From: Agapanthus africanus
Lineage: Eukaryota > Streptophyta > Magnoliopsida > Asparagales > Amaryllidaceae
Assembly: GCA_030015575.1 (NCBI GenBank)
Contig: CM057338.1
Span: forward strand, 631,524,189-631,588,188
DNA length: 64,000 bases
Direction of reading: 5' to 3'
Shown piece by piece: positions 20,708-34,904 of the stretch. Each line of letters starts with the position of its first letter. The first letter of the stretch is position 1. The position numbers were made by a program, and so were the translations under genes. The notes under the pieces were generated by a model. The model did no database searches and was not told the DNA's origin. It saw only the letters and a list, made by a program, of their open reading frames with translations.

Positions 20708-23700
20708 ATGCCGCCGAAGGCTACGAGGGCACAGAGGGCTGCCGTCAGAGACGAGATTCGAGCTGGCTCGTCCGAGACTAGGACTGAGCAGGGTGGTATG
20801 CCTACGCCGCAGGGACAGACTGATCCGCATTCCCCAGGTCGCATGGATAGGCTTGAGTCCGGTATGGAGGAGCTGCGACAGATGATGGGAGGCATGCAGG
20901 AGTTACGACAGATGGTGGAATCGTTAGTAGAGGTCAATCGAGCACAGAGATCGGATATTACTCCCCCTGCAGTCGTTTCGAGACCGAGTCGGATTCGCAC
21001 TGATATGTTAGCACCTAGGAGGGTTCGCAGAGGCTGTGGTGGATTCTTTAGGGGCCAGTTATATCGCCTTCACCCATATGGTCAGCAGCCATGGTTAGGA
21101 TGTTTTTGGTGTGGTAACCTGCATCATCGTATCAGAGACTGTCCGGTGAGACGACAGGGAGCAGCGACAGTTCCGCATGTGACCCTACCACCATCACCAC
21201 CCCCTCCTCAGAGAGCCCTACTTTCTACCCCAGGCGATGCTCCACGCCAGTTAGGTGCACCGAGAGGCCGAGGACGTGGCGGTCCTGTTCAGAGAGGACG
21301 AGGAGGCAGAGGCCGAGGTCGAGGTCCGCCCGCTATCGGTGGAGGACAGGCCCGAGTATTTGCTTTGACACCGCAGGATGCGCAGGCATCCAATGCCGTT
21401 GTGACAGGTACTTTGCCAGTTTGTTCTTTCGACGCGTGGCTATTATTCGACCCAGGTTCCACACATTCGTACGTCTCTACACACTTTGCACCGATGTTGG
21501 GCCGTGAGTCGTCGTCGTTGGATCAGCCGCTTGTTGTTGTTACTCCGGTAGGCGAGTCGTTTGTCGCTCGGTTTGTATTTCGTTTGTGTTCCGTTCGTAT
21601 CGGGGAGAGGGATTCATCAGTTGATTTGATACTCCTCGATATGTTGGACTTTGATGTGCTTCTGGGCATGGATTGGCTAGCCACTTGTTATGCTTCGGTG
21701 GACTGCCGTGAGAAGGCAGTCAGATTTAGCTTTCCGGGAGAGCCAGTCCTTGTTATTCAGGGAGACCGCAGTGTCGCCCTTCCCAGCTTAATTTCGTCTC
21801 TTCGCGCTGGTCAGCTCTTGCGGAAGGGATGTCAGGGATTCTTAGCGTTTGTTTGTGTTACTCGAGCTGCAGAGGTTCCGTTGGACCGGGTCCCGGTAGT
21901 TTGTGAGTTCCCTGATGTTTTCCCTGATGAGCTACCTGGGCTACCGCCTGAGCGCAATGTTGAGTTCGGCATTGATTTGATTCCCGGTTCGGGGCCTATT
22001 TCTATACCGCCTTATCGGATGGCCCCGGCAGAGCTTCGAGAGCTGAAGGATCAGTTGCAGGATTTGTTGGACAAGGGGCTTATTCGACCGAGTGTTTCTC
22101 CGTGGGGTGCTCCGGTCCTGTTTGTCAAGAAGAGGGATGGAAGTTTGCGCTTATGTATCGACTACCGCCAGCTGAACAAAGTTACCGTTCGGAACAGATA
22201 TCCGTTGCCGCGCATTGATGATTTGTTCGACCAGCTTCAGGGTGCGGGGTATTTTTTTTCGAGGATCGACTTGCGATCAGGATACCATCAGCTGCGAGTT
22301 CGACAGGAGGATATACCGAGGACAGCTTTCCGCACGCGCTACGGCCACTACGAGTTTTTGGTGATGTCGTTCGGACTCACCAACGCCCCAGCAGCATTCA
22401 TGGATTTGATGAACCGTACATTCAGGCCGTATCTTGACTTGTTCATCATCGTGTTTATCGACGATATCTTGGTGTACTCCCGGAGCAGAGAGGAGCACGA
22501 GCAGCACTTGCGGATTACGTTACAGACTCTGAGGGAGCACCAGCTGTTCGCGAAGTTCTCCAAGTGTGCATTCTGGCTGGACAGCGTCGGATTCTTGGGT
22601 CACGTGGTTACGAGAGACGGCATTCGTGTGGACCCGAAGAAGATTGAGGCCGTTCAGCAGTGGCCCCGACCTACATCGGTTACTGAGATCCGTAGTTTTC
22701 TAGGCCTGGCGGGCTACTACAGGCGTTTTGTTCAGGACTTCTCCCGTATAGCTGCACCGTTGACCAGTTTGACCCGGAAGAGAGTTCCTTTCGTTTGGAC
22801 AGAGGAGTGCGAGCGCAGTTTTCAGCAGCTACGGACTTGTTTGACTACGGCGCCGGTATTATCTTTACCTTCGGGATCAGGCGGATTTGTTGTCTACTGT
22901 GATGCTTCGCGAGTGGGATTAGGATGCGTATTGATGCAGCATGGCCGGGTGATCGCTTATGCTTCTCGGCAGTTGAAGAAGCATGAACAGAACTACTCCA
23001 CTCATGATTTGGAGATGGCTGCAGTGGTCTTTGCACTGAAGATTTAGCGACATTACCTATACGGCGAGTCGTGTCGGATATTCACCGATCACCAGAGCTT
23101 AAAGTACATATTTCAGCAGCGAGACCTGAACCTCAGACAGCGTCGTTGGATGGAGTTGGTGAAAGACTACGACTGCGAGATCTTATATCACCCCGGCAAG
23201 GCAAATGTGGTGGCAGATGCGTTGAGTAGGAGGCCCGGGGGTAGTCTATCCTTTTTGCGTGCAGTTCAGAGGCAGTCGTCAGCAGATTGGCAGATGTTAT
23301 GCGACAGCCGAGTTGAGTTCGAGTTCACTCAGACAGGGGGACAGCTCGCGCATGTTCGTGCACGCCCACAGTTGCTTGACCGTATATATGAGGCACAGCG
23401 CAGTGACGACCGTTGCTCAGAGATCATGGCACAGATGGGACAGGGCAGATTTTCCGAGTTCATGGTTGACGATCAGGGGATTTTACGATATGGATCTAGA
23501 CTGTGCGTACCAGATGCTGATGGATTACGGCGCGACATTCTCGATGAGGCACACCGATCAGTGTATAGTGTCCACCCCGGTTCCACCAAGATGTACCATG
23601 ATATGAGAGAGACCTACTGGTGGGACGGGATGAAGAGGGACATTGCGGAGCTCGTTTCGAGATGCCTGACTTGTCAGCAAGTCAAGACCGAGCACCAGAG

Positions 23701-24967
23701 GCCCGCAGGAGAGCTACAGCCGTTACCCATTCCAGAGTGGAAATGGGAACAGATTTCGATGGATTTCGTTGTGGGTCTACCCAGGACCAGTCGAGGGTAC
23801 GACTCCATCTGGGTGATCGTGGATAGATTGACGAAAGCGGCTCACTTCCTTGCAGTGAAGACGACTTTCAGCTTCGCTCAGTATGCTCAGCTCTATATTG
23901 ACGAGATCGTGCGACTACACGGCGTACCGACTTGTATCGTGTCAGATCGAGGCACTCAGTTCACCAGCCGACTTTGGCAGAGACTCCAGGAGGCTTTGGG
24001 CACTCGTTTGAGCTTCAGCACAGCGTTTCATCCGCAGACCGACGGACAGTCAGAGCGGACCATTCAGACTCTCGAGGACATGCTCAGAGCGTGCGTTTTA
24101 GACTTTGGTGGTAGCTGGGATCGTCATTTACCTCTAGTGGAGTTCTCCTATAACAACAGCTTCCAGGATACGATTCAGATGGCACCTTTCGAGGCATTGT
24201 ATGGGAGGAGATGCAGATCGCCCGTTTGTTGGACAGAGCTCAGCGAGAGCAGCATTTTGGGGCCGCAGCTTGTTGAGGAGACGACAGCGAAGATACAGTT
24301 GATCCGAGACCGGATGAGAGCGGCTCAGAGCAGGCAGAAATCGTATGCAGACAGGCGCCGTCGCAGGTTAGAGTTCGCAGTTGGCGACCATGTTTTTCTG
24401 AAAGTCTCCCCGATGAAGGGCGTGATGCGTTTTGGGCGAAAGGGGAAGCTTAGCCCTAGATTCGTAGGTCCCTTCGAGATCCTCGAGCGGGTTGGCGCTG
24501 TTGCATATCGTTTGGCTCTTCCTCCCAGCTTTCCCAATGTTCACCCCGTCTTCCATGTTTCGATGCTCCGCAAGTACCTTCACGACCCTTCGCATGCGAT
24601 TCAGCACCCGACAGTCCAGCTAGAGCGCGACCTTTCCTTTGCAGAGCAGCCGGTGGCCATCCTGGATCGGCAGGTGAAGAAGTTGAGGTCGAAGGTTATA
24701 CCAACCGTCAAGGTCCTTTGGCGTAGCTTAAGCAGCGAGGAGGTTACCTGGGAGACCGAGGGCGAGATGAGGAAGAAATATCCCCATCTCTTTGAAGGTA
24801 CGCGTAGCTATATTTTTAAATTCGGGGACCGAATTTCTTTAAGGGGGGAAGATTGTAGCGTCTTGAAAAGTCGTTTTGGTGTTTTCCTGAAATTCGGTGA
24901 AAATTCGGTATTTTTCCGAAAACCGTCTTTCTTGTTATTTTGCAGTTTAGGGCTAATTATACCTTAA
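20708..24967 (+). pseudogene. gypsy gag-pol of G, capsid core missing, one stop codon
   Basis: Single polyprotein frame. Start chosen at ATG 20708 ([10 protein letters not shown]), typical of plant chromovirus gag; the frame is also open upstream. Residues 1-100 are a gag N-terminus with a Met/Gln-rich helical stretch; the usual capsid core (Retrotrans_gag) of some 150-plus residues is absent. The zinc knuckle CX2CX4HX4C starts near residue 132. Protease DPGSTHS is near 248, RT FIDD at 583-586, then RNase H. TAG at 23045-23047 (residue 780, Trp expected) cuts RNase H. The frame resumes with the integrase zinc finger, D1019, D1080, E1116 (DD35E) and a chromodomain-like tail ([18 protein letters not shown]) that could target insertion to heterochromatin. 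The frame runs through the polypurine tract about 38 codons into the 3' LTR. Confidence 0.93.
24841..24853 (+). other. polypurine tract of G
   Basis: AAGGGGGGAAGAT immediately before the 3' LTR; it overlaps the end of the pol reading frame. Confidence 0.93.
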
Positions 24968-27900
24968 ATGGATAGGTAATTACTTGTTTTTAGTAACTAA
25001 TGAGTTAATTATGAAATTTTGGTCATTTAAAAATTTTTCCCTATTTTTCAATTTTTTAATATTATTTTAAGCCGGTAAGAAAATACATTAAATAAGCGAT
25101 AAATACAAATTTTTCCGGGCTAATTTTAATCTCTAAAATTATGATAATTATATTCTAGTGATAACATGAATTTTTAGTAATTTATTTTGATTTTTAACAA
25201 ATTTCTATGTTATGAAACGAATTTATTGAATTTTGAGCTAAAACTTGCAATTTTTGAGTTGTAGGGGGCCTTTTTGCATAAAATTTCTTTTGTAAAACCA
25301 CTCTCTCATTTCCCTCAGCCCTAGGACAGCCCAACCATGACCAAGTCCAGAAAATTCTGATCACTTTTCTTTAGTTGTTTCTTGAGTTGAATTAAGGGGT
25401 TTTTTGGATTTATTTTAATTTATAATGGATAAAGTATGATACATTGACTTTGGAACTTGACCCTTGACCTTCCCACTCACCCCACACCCTCCCCCATACC
25501 TCCTACCTGGCCGAAACCTGCACCCCTCTTCCTCATCTCTTTTCTTTGCATTTTTCTTCAATTTCCTTCAAGAAAATACATCAAATCCATGAATTAATTC
25601 CAAAAATCCAAACAAAATCCTTATGCTATCATTATCCTTAGCCATTCTTGCTTGAATCTTGGAGCTAGGAAGCCATTCCTTGGAGCAAATTCTCTTGCTT
25701 GATCCATTGATCAAGTGGTATAATTCTCATCAAGTTGCTTTCTTTTGCTAAAAAATTCCTTTAATTGTATGGTTAGTGTTAAAAGTTAGCTTATTTCTAA
25801 TCTAGTTTAAAAGAGTAGTTTGTTTAAATTAGGGTTTTGAAGCCATGATAATTAATTAAGTTGTTTATTAGTTAATCTAGTTGTTAGTGAACTAATCTAT
25901 ATGGTTACCTTGTTATGTAGTCTTTAATTATGCTAATTTAGGTAATTTTAGAAGTTGATTTTAGTTGTAAATTGTTGTTTTAAATTTTCAAGAGAAGGTT
26001 TTTGTATGGAATTGATATTTGAAACTTGATTAGTGAGTTGATTAAGTTTTAGAAAGCATTATTAAATTGATTTAAACCTAATTTGCTATCTAGTGTTTTT
26101 CTAACCTTAATCTAAGAGGTGAACTTGCTAATTGGGGTTGAAATTAGTGTTAATTAAGTTTTTCAAGTATGGTTTTTGATTTGCAATTGCTATTTATAAA
26201 AATCAAGAAAGGGTTTGTTTGTGGAATATAGGTTTTGGAGCATGGTTAATGTGTTGTAATTAGTGGGTGTGGATTGCTTGTAGTGTGCTTGGGTGAGTAT
26301 GCTTTATTGTAGTCGTTTTGTCGCAAATCGGCGATTTTTGCACCGATTTTTGCGATTTTCGCGTGTGTTCCGCGCACTTTGTGCACGTTGTACCTAGCTA
26401 GCGAACTTTAGTAGTTTCGTTGGGGTTTGCGTCGTTCTTGATATGTAACCTTATAATTGGTAATGATGTAAATTCCAGGTTCGGTCGCGGAAACGTCAGA
26501 CGCGGCGCGAAAGGGAAAGGCGGTGATTGGACACAGCTAGCCAGGGATCCCGGTGAGTAGATTTAACATCTACGGGGGACGATCGTTTGGATGGCGCAAG
26601 TCGCCCGATAGATTTAGTAAACTAAAAATAAAATAGTAAACTGGATAACCACTTGTGACATTAGAATAATAATACTGGCATGATAATTGCTGCAATTAGA
26701 TCAATATGTTATACCCATATACGCAAACTCAATTGTAGGACACATGCACCATTACCAGGTTTTTATATGCAGCATGAGCACTATTCATGTTCACACACAC
26801 CCTGGTAATTGCCATGCCACCACACTAGATAACATTTAAATTTAAACCTTTTACTAATTGATACTTAAACTGGTGCTATTGCCTTTAATTCCTTAAAATG
26901 AAACCGTAGAATTGCTATTCATGTGCATGTACTTCATCATATTAATTGTTCATGCTTAATCCATTAATCACACATCGCAACTTGATTATTGATATCATAT
27001 GCATTCATTATCACTGATATATGCACTTATGAGGATTTCTTGAGATTTTATGATATTGCTGGATTTCGGGGGAAAGCCGCAAAATTTCCAAACTTATGAT
27101 ATTTTTAAAACATGTAAATTGCGGTTTTCTAGTGATGTAAGTGTCGTCCACCATGAGTTTGCTGTGGCTTTGGAAATCCGTGTCGAGGAGTGGAGGAACT
27201 AGCACGGGTACATGGTGGGCCCGGTAAGGTACCCCGGGGCAAGAGGAATGTGGTGATGACGTTGAGCCTGGCAGGGGACGGATTACCTACCGGTGACTGT
27301 TTGGGACGGCGGATATCCAGAGGATACCGACCGTGGCCGCTAGATGATGAGATATTGATATTTGAGATGGGTCAGCCGGACGGCTGAGGCCAGCGATACA
27401 TTTATGAGATTTGAGACAGCTTTTGGGGTGTCGTTGCTGGACACCGGTTTTCGTCGATTCATTGACATTTGCTGGCATTCTAAAAGAGTTTCAAAAACAA
27501 CATCTGATAAAATATTTTTATATATAAACCTATTGAGACCTCAGATATTCATGTTGCATACATATTCGTACACTGATGTTGTATACACACCTGCTAGTAT
27601 ATCCATATTGCATACATACTCGCCATTATGTCCTGCCTTACCTGTATATAGATGCTAAGATGCTTGTGTGCATGCATTCGATAGCCTGTGTAAATGTTAT
27701 TTATTACTCACGAGTTGGCAACTCACCCCCGTTGTGCCATAGCCTGTTGCAGGTCCGCTCCGTCAGTTCAGTAGCGGCGGGTGCGCTTGCTTCTTTTGCC
27801 TCTTTTGCCTGGACTCGAGATTTGCTCATAGGTGGGTTATGTTAATATTTTTGTACCACCTTGTATATTCTTTGCATCTAGTGTACTCCATCTACTGTTT

Positions 27901-28389
27901 CTACCAGATTATTGTATATTGACCTAGAGATGAGACTGTGAGGTTTGTGGATTTTATGCTGTATTTTGGGGGTCGAGCTCACTTGAGCCGACATGCTACT
28001 TTTTCATGCTTCCTTATGCTTTATTATGATTATTATGCTTGCTGTCATTTACATTGCGTGGGATTTGTGACCGCCTTGTGGCGAAGAGCTAGATCCCGCT
28101 TGGGGATGCCCTATTGTGTTGGATTCATGCATATTTCTGTTGTACCCATTTTGGGGGCCAGTATTTACAAAGGAGACTCTGCCGAAATTTTCGGAAAAAT
28201 TAGTATTGTTTTTAAAAAGGGTTTTACATGACTTATTTGATAAACTTGCTTTCAAATGTTTGGGTTTTCTTCACTCTTTTGCTTAATTGGTTTTGTTTTC
28301 TGGGCTTTGGCTTACTTATTTTACGGACGCCTTTAGACGTTTCGTAAACTTAAGTGCCAGTCACGTTCCGTACCCTGCGGGTCGTGACA
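24854..28389 (+). repeat. 3' LTR of G
   Basis: 3536 bp, about 99.6 % identical by eye to the 5' LTR, including the TATA box at 27519-27528. One difference is an A-run length change. Confidence 0.97.
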
Positions 28390-28394
28390 GCTAG

Positions 28395-30659
28395 TCAAGT
28401 TCAACCCGTACATTTCTTGATTGAATTAAACCCACCCGCACGACCCTTGACGAAAGCCAACAAAGCCGTACGACTACCCTAATCCAATCGCATCATATGC
28501 AGCAGATAAGCAGTATATAGCTACCACACACTACACCTTGACGAAAGCCAACAAATGCAGCATGAATACTATATACAACTTATCTGAAATGACGGAGGGC
28601 TACGACAAGTTTTTCTGAAAACCTATTGCGTAATGAACTTGATATCGTTTGTAGAATCGAGTGAATTTTGAAATGGAGTGATTTTGAGGCTTTTATTAGT
28701 TTTGCTAAATAGGTCACTCCCGGTGAAGGGATCTCGGCTCTTTCCCCGTCGAATAAGGTGCGGGATATATCATATATATCACTATGCAAAGCAAAACTCC
28801 AAAAGCAATCAAAAGCAAACCGAGTGTTGTAGCTTCTGCCAGTTTTGCTAAAGAGGTCACTCCCGGTGAAGGGATCTCGGCTCTTTCCCCATCGAATAAG
28901 GTGCGGGATATATCATATATATCACTATGCAAAGCAAAACTATAGCTACCCTTTTTGAAAAATTTGATTCTACAACATCTTTTAGGTTTCCTTTCTTTCA
29001 TTAATCACATTAATGAAGTCCCATCATCGAAGTCACCTAAACATCACAGATAAATACGACGTACACTTATGCCATCCGCATTCGCCTCGATGTCCCCTCG
29101 TGCACCGTTAGGTTAGGTAACTAACGGCAGAACAGGGCAGGGCTAGCGCGGGTGTAAAACATAAGTAACGCCTATATAATATATCATATATACTATATAC
29201 AGTATCTATCACAGCACATCAAATGATCACATCACAGATATCGCAGCAGAAGAAATATATGAAACATTGGATATACTAGGACGTCCGTGTTTTATTTTGA
29301 GCCTCTATAAAACACGGATTCCACGGTCGCGATGAATAGCCAAACCCACACCCCTAGACCCCTACGAGAGCGGCAAGCAACCCTACCAATTCTAGAGTTA
29401 GGAGACCCGGACTCGACTCCTCGAGTTGGTCTCCCACTGGACTCCAGAACCCGGTTACTTGTGCTCTCCTCCTTGGGTCTATCCTAGTGCGGAAAAGTAA
29501 ATAATATACAAAAGGTGACATCAACCTCATCCCGGAAGTGCCCCAATAAAAGAATATTACATACATTTTATTTTACATGAATGAAAATAAAAACTCTCAT
29601 CTCACATAAAAAACCCCGGCTATCCAAAACGTGACGATCCAATATAACATATCCAGCAACACATAACATCACATGTCATCAACGTAAGTAAATATGCGCA
29701 TCCCAATTGTCGTTGATATATAGCAACGAAACCAGCGATATCACATATTACACTTATGGTCACAGAAAAGAAAGTGTAAAAGTACAACATTTGGAATCCA
29801 CGATCTCTTTAGATATCGTAAATCCGAAATATCACATATTTCGCATTTCATGCCTAACTGTCTGAATTCCACATATTGTATCACATTCCAGATAAATAGA
29901 TAGTATTAAACTTTCCGATCGAATAATCAAATACCCAAGATTTCCATAAATAGCTCAACACTTGAGCGGAGTTCAAAAATTCCAGAATACGTCACAGTAG
30001 CAACGGTCCAGCCGTAGAAGGGTCAAGCCAACGCCTCACATGTGGCACGCCGTACTGCCTCAAACCCTAAGGTTCAAAAGGCAGTTCAAGACGGTCACAT
30101 AATCGAGTTAAGGTTTGTTATCTTCTAGAGGGTCCATCATGTCACATGCACGTATTTCCGAAAGATTTAAACCCGAGAAAAATTCAACACTTGAATGTTT
30201 TTCGTGCCGGGAAAAATCGAGTTAATGATATCCGTTCGAACATTTTAATACTTTCTAAATTATCCGGAATAACAAAACAAAATTAAATTCTCCGATCAAA
30301 TCGACGATTACAAAATAAACCCCAAAAAATACTCAACACATGAGTCACAATAAAAATACCCAGAAAGATGCAGGAATGGTACTGGAAATTACTGCATGAA
30401 GAACCGTCCCCAATACTCCTTCTCTGCCGTGGAACCGCCGCAAATGGTGGCTTAGTGCCGCGGTTCCGCGGCCACGTGGAGGCTTTGAGGGCTCGTTTTT
30501 CATGGTAACCCTTAAAATTACCTGCTGATTTTTTTAGGTATTTTTAATTCTGAAAATACACAATTTTTAAAAAATGTACAGAGAGGGGGTTAACTTTGAC
30601 ATTGTAGGGTTCGATCGGGGTTTTAACTTCGTTAACACATCGCCTAATGCTCTAGTTAG
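28395..30659 (-). other. leader of B, LTR-proximal part
   Basis: Non-coding. Holds hairpins 2 and 3 of the triple array (28447-28460, 28538-28551; loop TTTC, with one G-U pair), the direct-repeat pair (about 28690-28797 and 28838-28940), the CGTTAG..CTAACG hairpin (about 29107-29127) and the GC-rich hairpin (30427-30471). Compared with A and C, a segment around 29840-29890 is missing. Confidence 0.8.
30427..30471 (-). other. GC-rich leader hairpin of B
   Basis: Arms CCGCGGAACCGCGGC and a partner with two changes, one still pairable as G-U. It begins 200 nt from the primer site in element orientation, as in A. Confidence 0.72.
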
Positions 30660-30671
30660 GCTCTGATACCA
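30660..30671 (-). other. primer binding site of B
   Basis: TGGTATCAGAGC on the minus strand, one base from the 5' LTR. Confidence 0.92.
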
Positions 30672-30672
30672 C

Positions 30673-32703
30673 TGTAGGGTTACTAGGCACATAAACAAGG
30701 CTCTACAAGGCATCGACCATGACAAAAATTAATTTTTATGTGCCGAACAACCCAAAGCAAGATCGTATACTATGGTTTAGGCGAAACTAATAGTAAGTAA
30801 ACAACTTTACTTCTAAGGGAACACGAAATACAACCTTTGTAGATCAGTCCATCACTTCATTTGCTCCTTGTTGAAGTCCCTTCGCTGTGATCAAGGTTCT
30901 CCCGGGCTCTTGCATGGCTTCACGAGACGAAAGATGCGACCTTGCTCGATGTCTCCGAGGCCGAAGATGATCTACGTCAAGGGAATTCCGACTCAAGCTA
31001 CTACTTCACTAATTTGAGAATTAGTGAAGCAAACACCCTATACTAAAGTGCTAGTCTAGTAGAGGATGGAGAAATAGGAAGTGGGTTCTCTTTGGATTTT
31101 TATTTCTCATTTTAGTTCTCACTTTGGATCAAACCCTAGCAAGCTTTTCTTTTGAACAATGAAGAAGATGAACAAAAGAAAAGAGAAGAAGATAATGATC
31201 AAGTGTGTGATCTAACCATGGTGAGTGAGTATCATATACTAACTCTTGTAGAGACTTAACCCTAGGCTAATTGTTATGGTTGGGTTAATAAATATCCATA
31301 GTAAAATACAAACTCAAGTTGAATTAGTCAATGCTTCCAAAAGCTTCCACAAGCTTCATGCATTTTCTAATCCTCCACTTGATTTTGTATTTACTTTAAA
31401 TATTAAAAACCCAAACTAAAAATTAGCATAGTATAAGTCTCATACACCCATGGATGATGTATCATCAACCATGATACAAAAAGATAACACATTTTAATAT
31501 ATATCATATATATAGTAAAGATGTGTACATGTGAGAAAAAACCCTAAGTGAACATGTGTTAGTAAATGTAAACTAGTATATCTAATATACAATTATACAC
31601 TTAATTATTAAATCAACACTTGACTTAATAATCCGTTCATATCTCATATAACCGACTAACATCCAATGTATCGACTTATCGAATCAACACTTGATTCGAT
31701 AACCCGGCTATATCATATATAACCAACTGATACATAAAGTCGCGAGAATAGAATACGGTATCACATACATGCATTATTCTCGGTCCTGCACATATCACAT
31801 ACGTGCTCCTATTTCGTTTTGCCTGAGCCAGTAAAACCTCTATGTAGGACTCTAAAGACTCGTCAATACGCCGGCAGTAGGTGATGATCACATCAAGCAC
31901 CCACAAGCCGTCAGCGGTACTAGCTGGACATAACGGCTACCCGGGTATTGAGCGATCAGAAGATCAGTAAGCAAGCCCGCTCCAACTCCTGTAAAAGCCT
32001 GCCGGTAACACTTCCCGTACAGTCTGGTCTCCTCGTCTGATATGTCGCATATCAAGTCTAGGGGTGGTAAACGTCAGACCCCAATAACCGATAAGTCGTG
32101 CCGATGGGAGGCTCATAACGGGTCGAGAAACTACTGGTAACACTTACCAGAAAATCTCTAAATCAGCCCTAGGCAGGGACTTCCCTGTTACGGCCAATCG
32201 AGCACAGCGCAACATCAACCCCCAATACCGGGAGAGACGAAACCCCTCCTATCGCTCATTGCCTCCATGTGACTCGGGACTATACCCAAAAACCACCGTT
32301 TTGCACGCCCTCATGGACGTGGTAAGGTGGAAATCAAAGCACAGTGTGAATCACACAAGACTCTATGACGATCTTGGGTCTACAGACTAACCTACACAAG
32401 TGTCACCAGAGAACTGCCATCTGACGTGAAGCATAATACCATCTGGGAGTTCTCGGCGAGTTCGTCCAGTGTACCCAGTCTCCACTGAGCACCCGTATAC
32501 CATCTCTGATGTTAAACACCAATGGATAAGGGATCATCCATCGCCCATCTTATGGGTCGAGAAGCGTATATGCTAGTCTACTCTGGTATATCGATGCCCC
32601 GTCTCGATACACCCACGACTAGAGACCTTGAAGGATGTACTTATGGACCACCATGTCCCCACTAGTATGATCTGCATCATAGTCCAGGTAGTCAAGTACA
32701 CAT
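30673..32703 (-). repeat. 5' LTR of B, larger part
   Basis: U5-side 2031 bp of the 5' LTR, interrupted by C at 32704. A donor-like GT lies at 30834-30833, 161 nt from the LTR end. The LTR ORF of the 3' copy is broken here by an in-phase TGA. Confidence 0.93.
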
Positions 32704-34885
32704 TGTAGGGTTGCTAGGCACGCGCACAAGGGTCTACGAGGCATCAAGCATGCCCGATTAAAAAATTAGCCGTGCCGAACAACCCGAATACGGATCTTTA
32801 AACTAGGGTTTAGGCGAAAACAAACATGTTAAACACTTTAACACTAAGTGAGAGGGATTACAACCTTTGTAGATCCGGTCCTTCACTTCATAAGCTCCGT
32901 GTTGTGGTCCCTTCGCTGCGATCATCGGGTTCCGGACTCTCAAGAGGTTCCACGAAGAGAAAGATGCAGTCTTGCTTCCGATCTTCGATACAAAGATGAT
33001 CTACCTTGAAGTTTCATTAACACAAGCTAACACTCACTAAAATTGAGTGAACACTCTCATCTAAAGGGCAAGGGAAGATGAGGATGATGAAGTAGGATTT
33101 TTGCTCTCTTTATTTATCTTTTCCTCACATTTATTCATCACTTGGAAAAAAGCTAGTAAGCTTTTTCCATGAAGAAAGAAGAAGGAAGAAGATGAAGAAT
33201 AATAGAAATTATTCTTTTGTGATGAATAGTAATCAAGAATATATGATTGATTAACAAATCATGGTCAAGGATGAGAGGCTAAACCTATGTAGAGAATACA
33301 CTAGAGTTAGGGTTTGGTTAGATCAAAGCATGAGTCATAACAAAATATCTTTATCATGACAAAATAGAATCCTTCTAGAATGAACAAGAAGGAGCTAACC
33401 CTAATCAAACCCTAGTCCTTTTTTATCATCCTTAAACAAGTTTTATAATAAATCATATCATGTCACAATAATATATATCACATATATATTATATATTTGC
33501 AACAAAAGAAAATAATACAATTAACATATATCACATATATATCAATGTATTAATCCAGTGAGAAAAAGAATCTTTTAGTGAGCTAATATTAGTTAATGTA
33601 ATTTAATATATCATATATATTATTATACATTAAATTATCGAATCAACCCTTGATCCGACAATCCGGCTATATCGCATATAACCGACTAATATTTATCCGT
33701 ACCGATTCATCGAATCAACACTTGATCCGATAACCCGGCTGATATCAAATATCGCGAGAATAGAATACGGTATCTCATATCGTATTATCCTCGGTCCCGC
33801 ACATATCACATATGTTCTCCTACTCCATTTTGCCTGAGCCAAGAAACCTCTGTGTAGGACTCTAAAGAATCGTCAATACGCCGGCAGTAAGTGATGATCA
33901 TATCAATCACCCACAAGCTGCAAACGGTCAGCTAAACATAACAGCTACCCAGGTATTGAGCGCTCAGAAGATCAACAAGCAAGCCTGTACATTCTCCTGT
34001 GAATCCAAACAGTAACACTCCCGTACAGTCCGGTCTCGTCGTCTGATAGGTCGCATATCTCGCCAAGGGGTGGTAAACGTCAGACCCCAGTAGCTCGATA
34101 AGTCGTGTCGATATGAGGTCTATAACAGTTCGAGAAACTACTGATAACACTTACCAGTAGATCTCAGCAACCCTGGCCAGGGATTTCCGGTTATAGCCAA
34201 TCGAACACAGCACAACATCAACTCCTTATACCGGGAGAGACGAATCCCCTCCTGTCGCTCATTGCCTCTATGTGATTCGGGACTGTACCCAAAAGCCACC
34301 TTTTTGCACGCCCTCTTGGACGTGGTATGATGGAAATCAAAGCACAGTGGGAATCACACAAGACTCTATGACGATCTTGGGTCAACAGACTACTCTGTAC
34401 CAGTGTCACCGGAGAACTGCCATCTGACGTGAGGTATAATACCATCTGGGAGTTCTCGGCGAGTCCGTCCAGTGTACCCAGTCTCCACTGAGCACCCGTA
34501 CACCATCCTTGATGTCATACACCGATGGATATGGGATAATCCATCGCCCATCATATGGGTCAAGATGCGTATACGCTAGTCTACTCTGGTGCATCGATGC
34601 CCTGTCTCGATATACCCTCGACTAGGAACAGTTATAGGATGTACTCGTCGACTACCGTGGCCCCACTAGTATGATCTCATCATAGTCCCAGTAGTCGAGT
34701 ACATATCCTAAGGGCTTTATCAACATGTAATATAGAGACAATCAGAGTACATGTTAAGATAAAGTACAACCAGATAGCATACTATCATGTCGAGCAAGAA
34801 AGTCCTCCCTATATATGTCCAAGCATCCACTACAATATATATCGTATGTACAGTAATGGCCTCTAGGGCATACATATAACTAACA
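32704..34885 (-). repeat. 3' LTR of C
   Basis: 2182 bp; plus-strand ends TGTAGGGTT..CTAACA. Same family as A and B LTRs. Confidence 0.94.
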
Positions 34886-34899
34886 ATCTCCCACTTGCA
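34886..34899 (-). other. polypurine tract of C
   Basis: TGCAAGTGGGAGAT on the minus strand, adjacent to the 3' LTR. Confidence 0.88.
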
Positions 34900-34904
34900 C
34901 TAGG

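Larger units (their letters stand above)
16935..28389 (+). mobile_element. Ty3/gypsy chromovirus G, inserted in B
   Basis: Complete 11.45-kb element with perfect target repeat GCTAG (16930-16934 and 28390-28394). LTRs 16935-20471 and 24854-28389, primer site, one gag-pol frame with a single stop, polypurine tract. I count about 14-15 differences between the 3.5-kb LTRs (about 0.4 %), so it is the youngest fully visible insertion. The chromodomain-like C-terminus of integrase and the long LTRs fit the Tekay/Del type of plant chromovirus (clade inferred by pattern). Confidence 0.96.
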
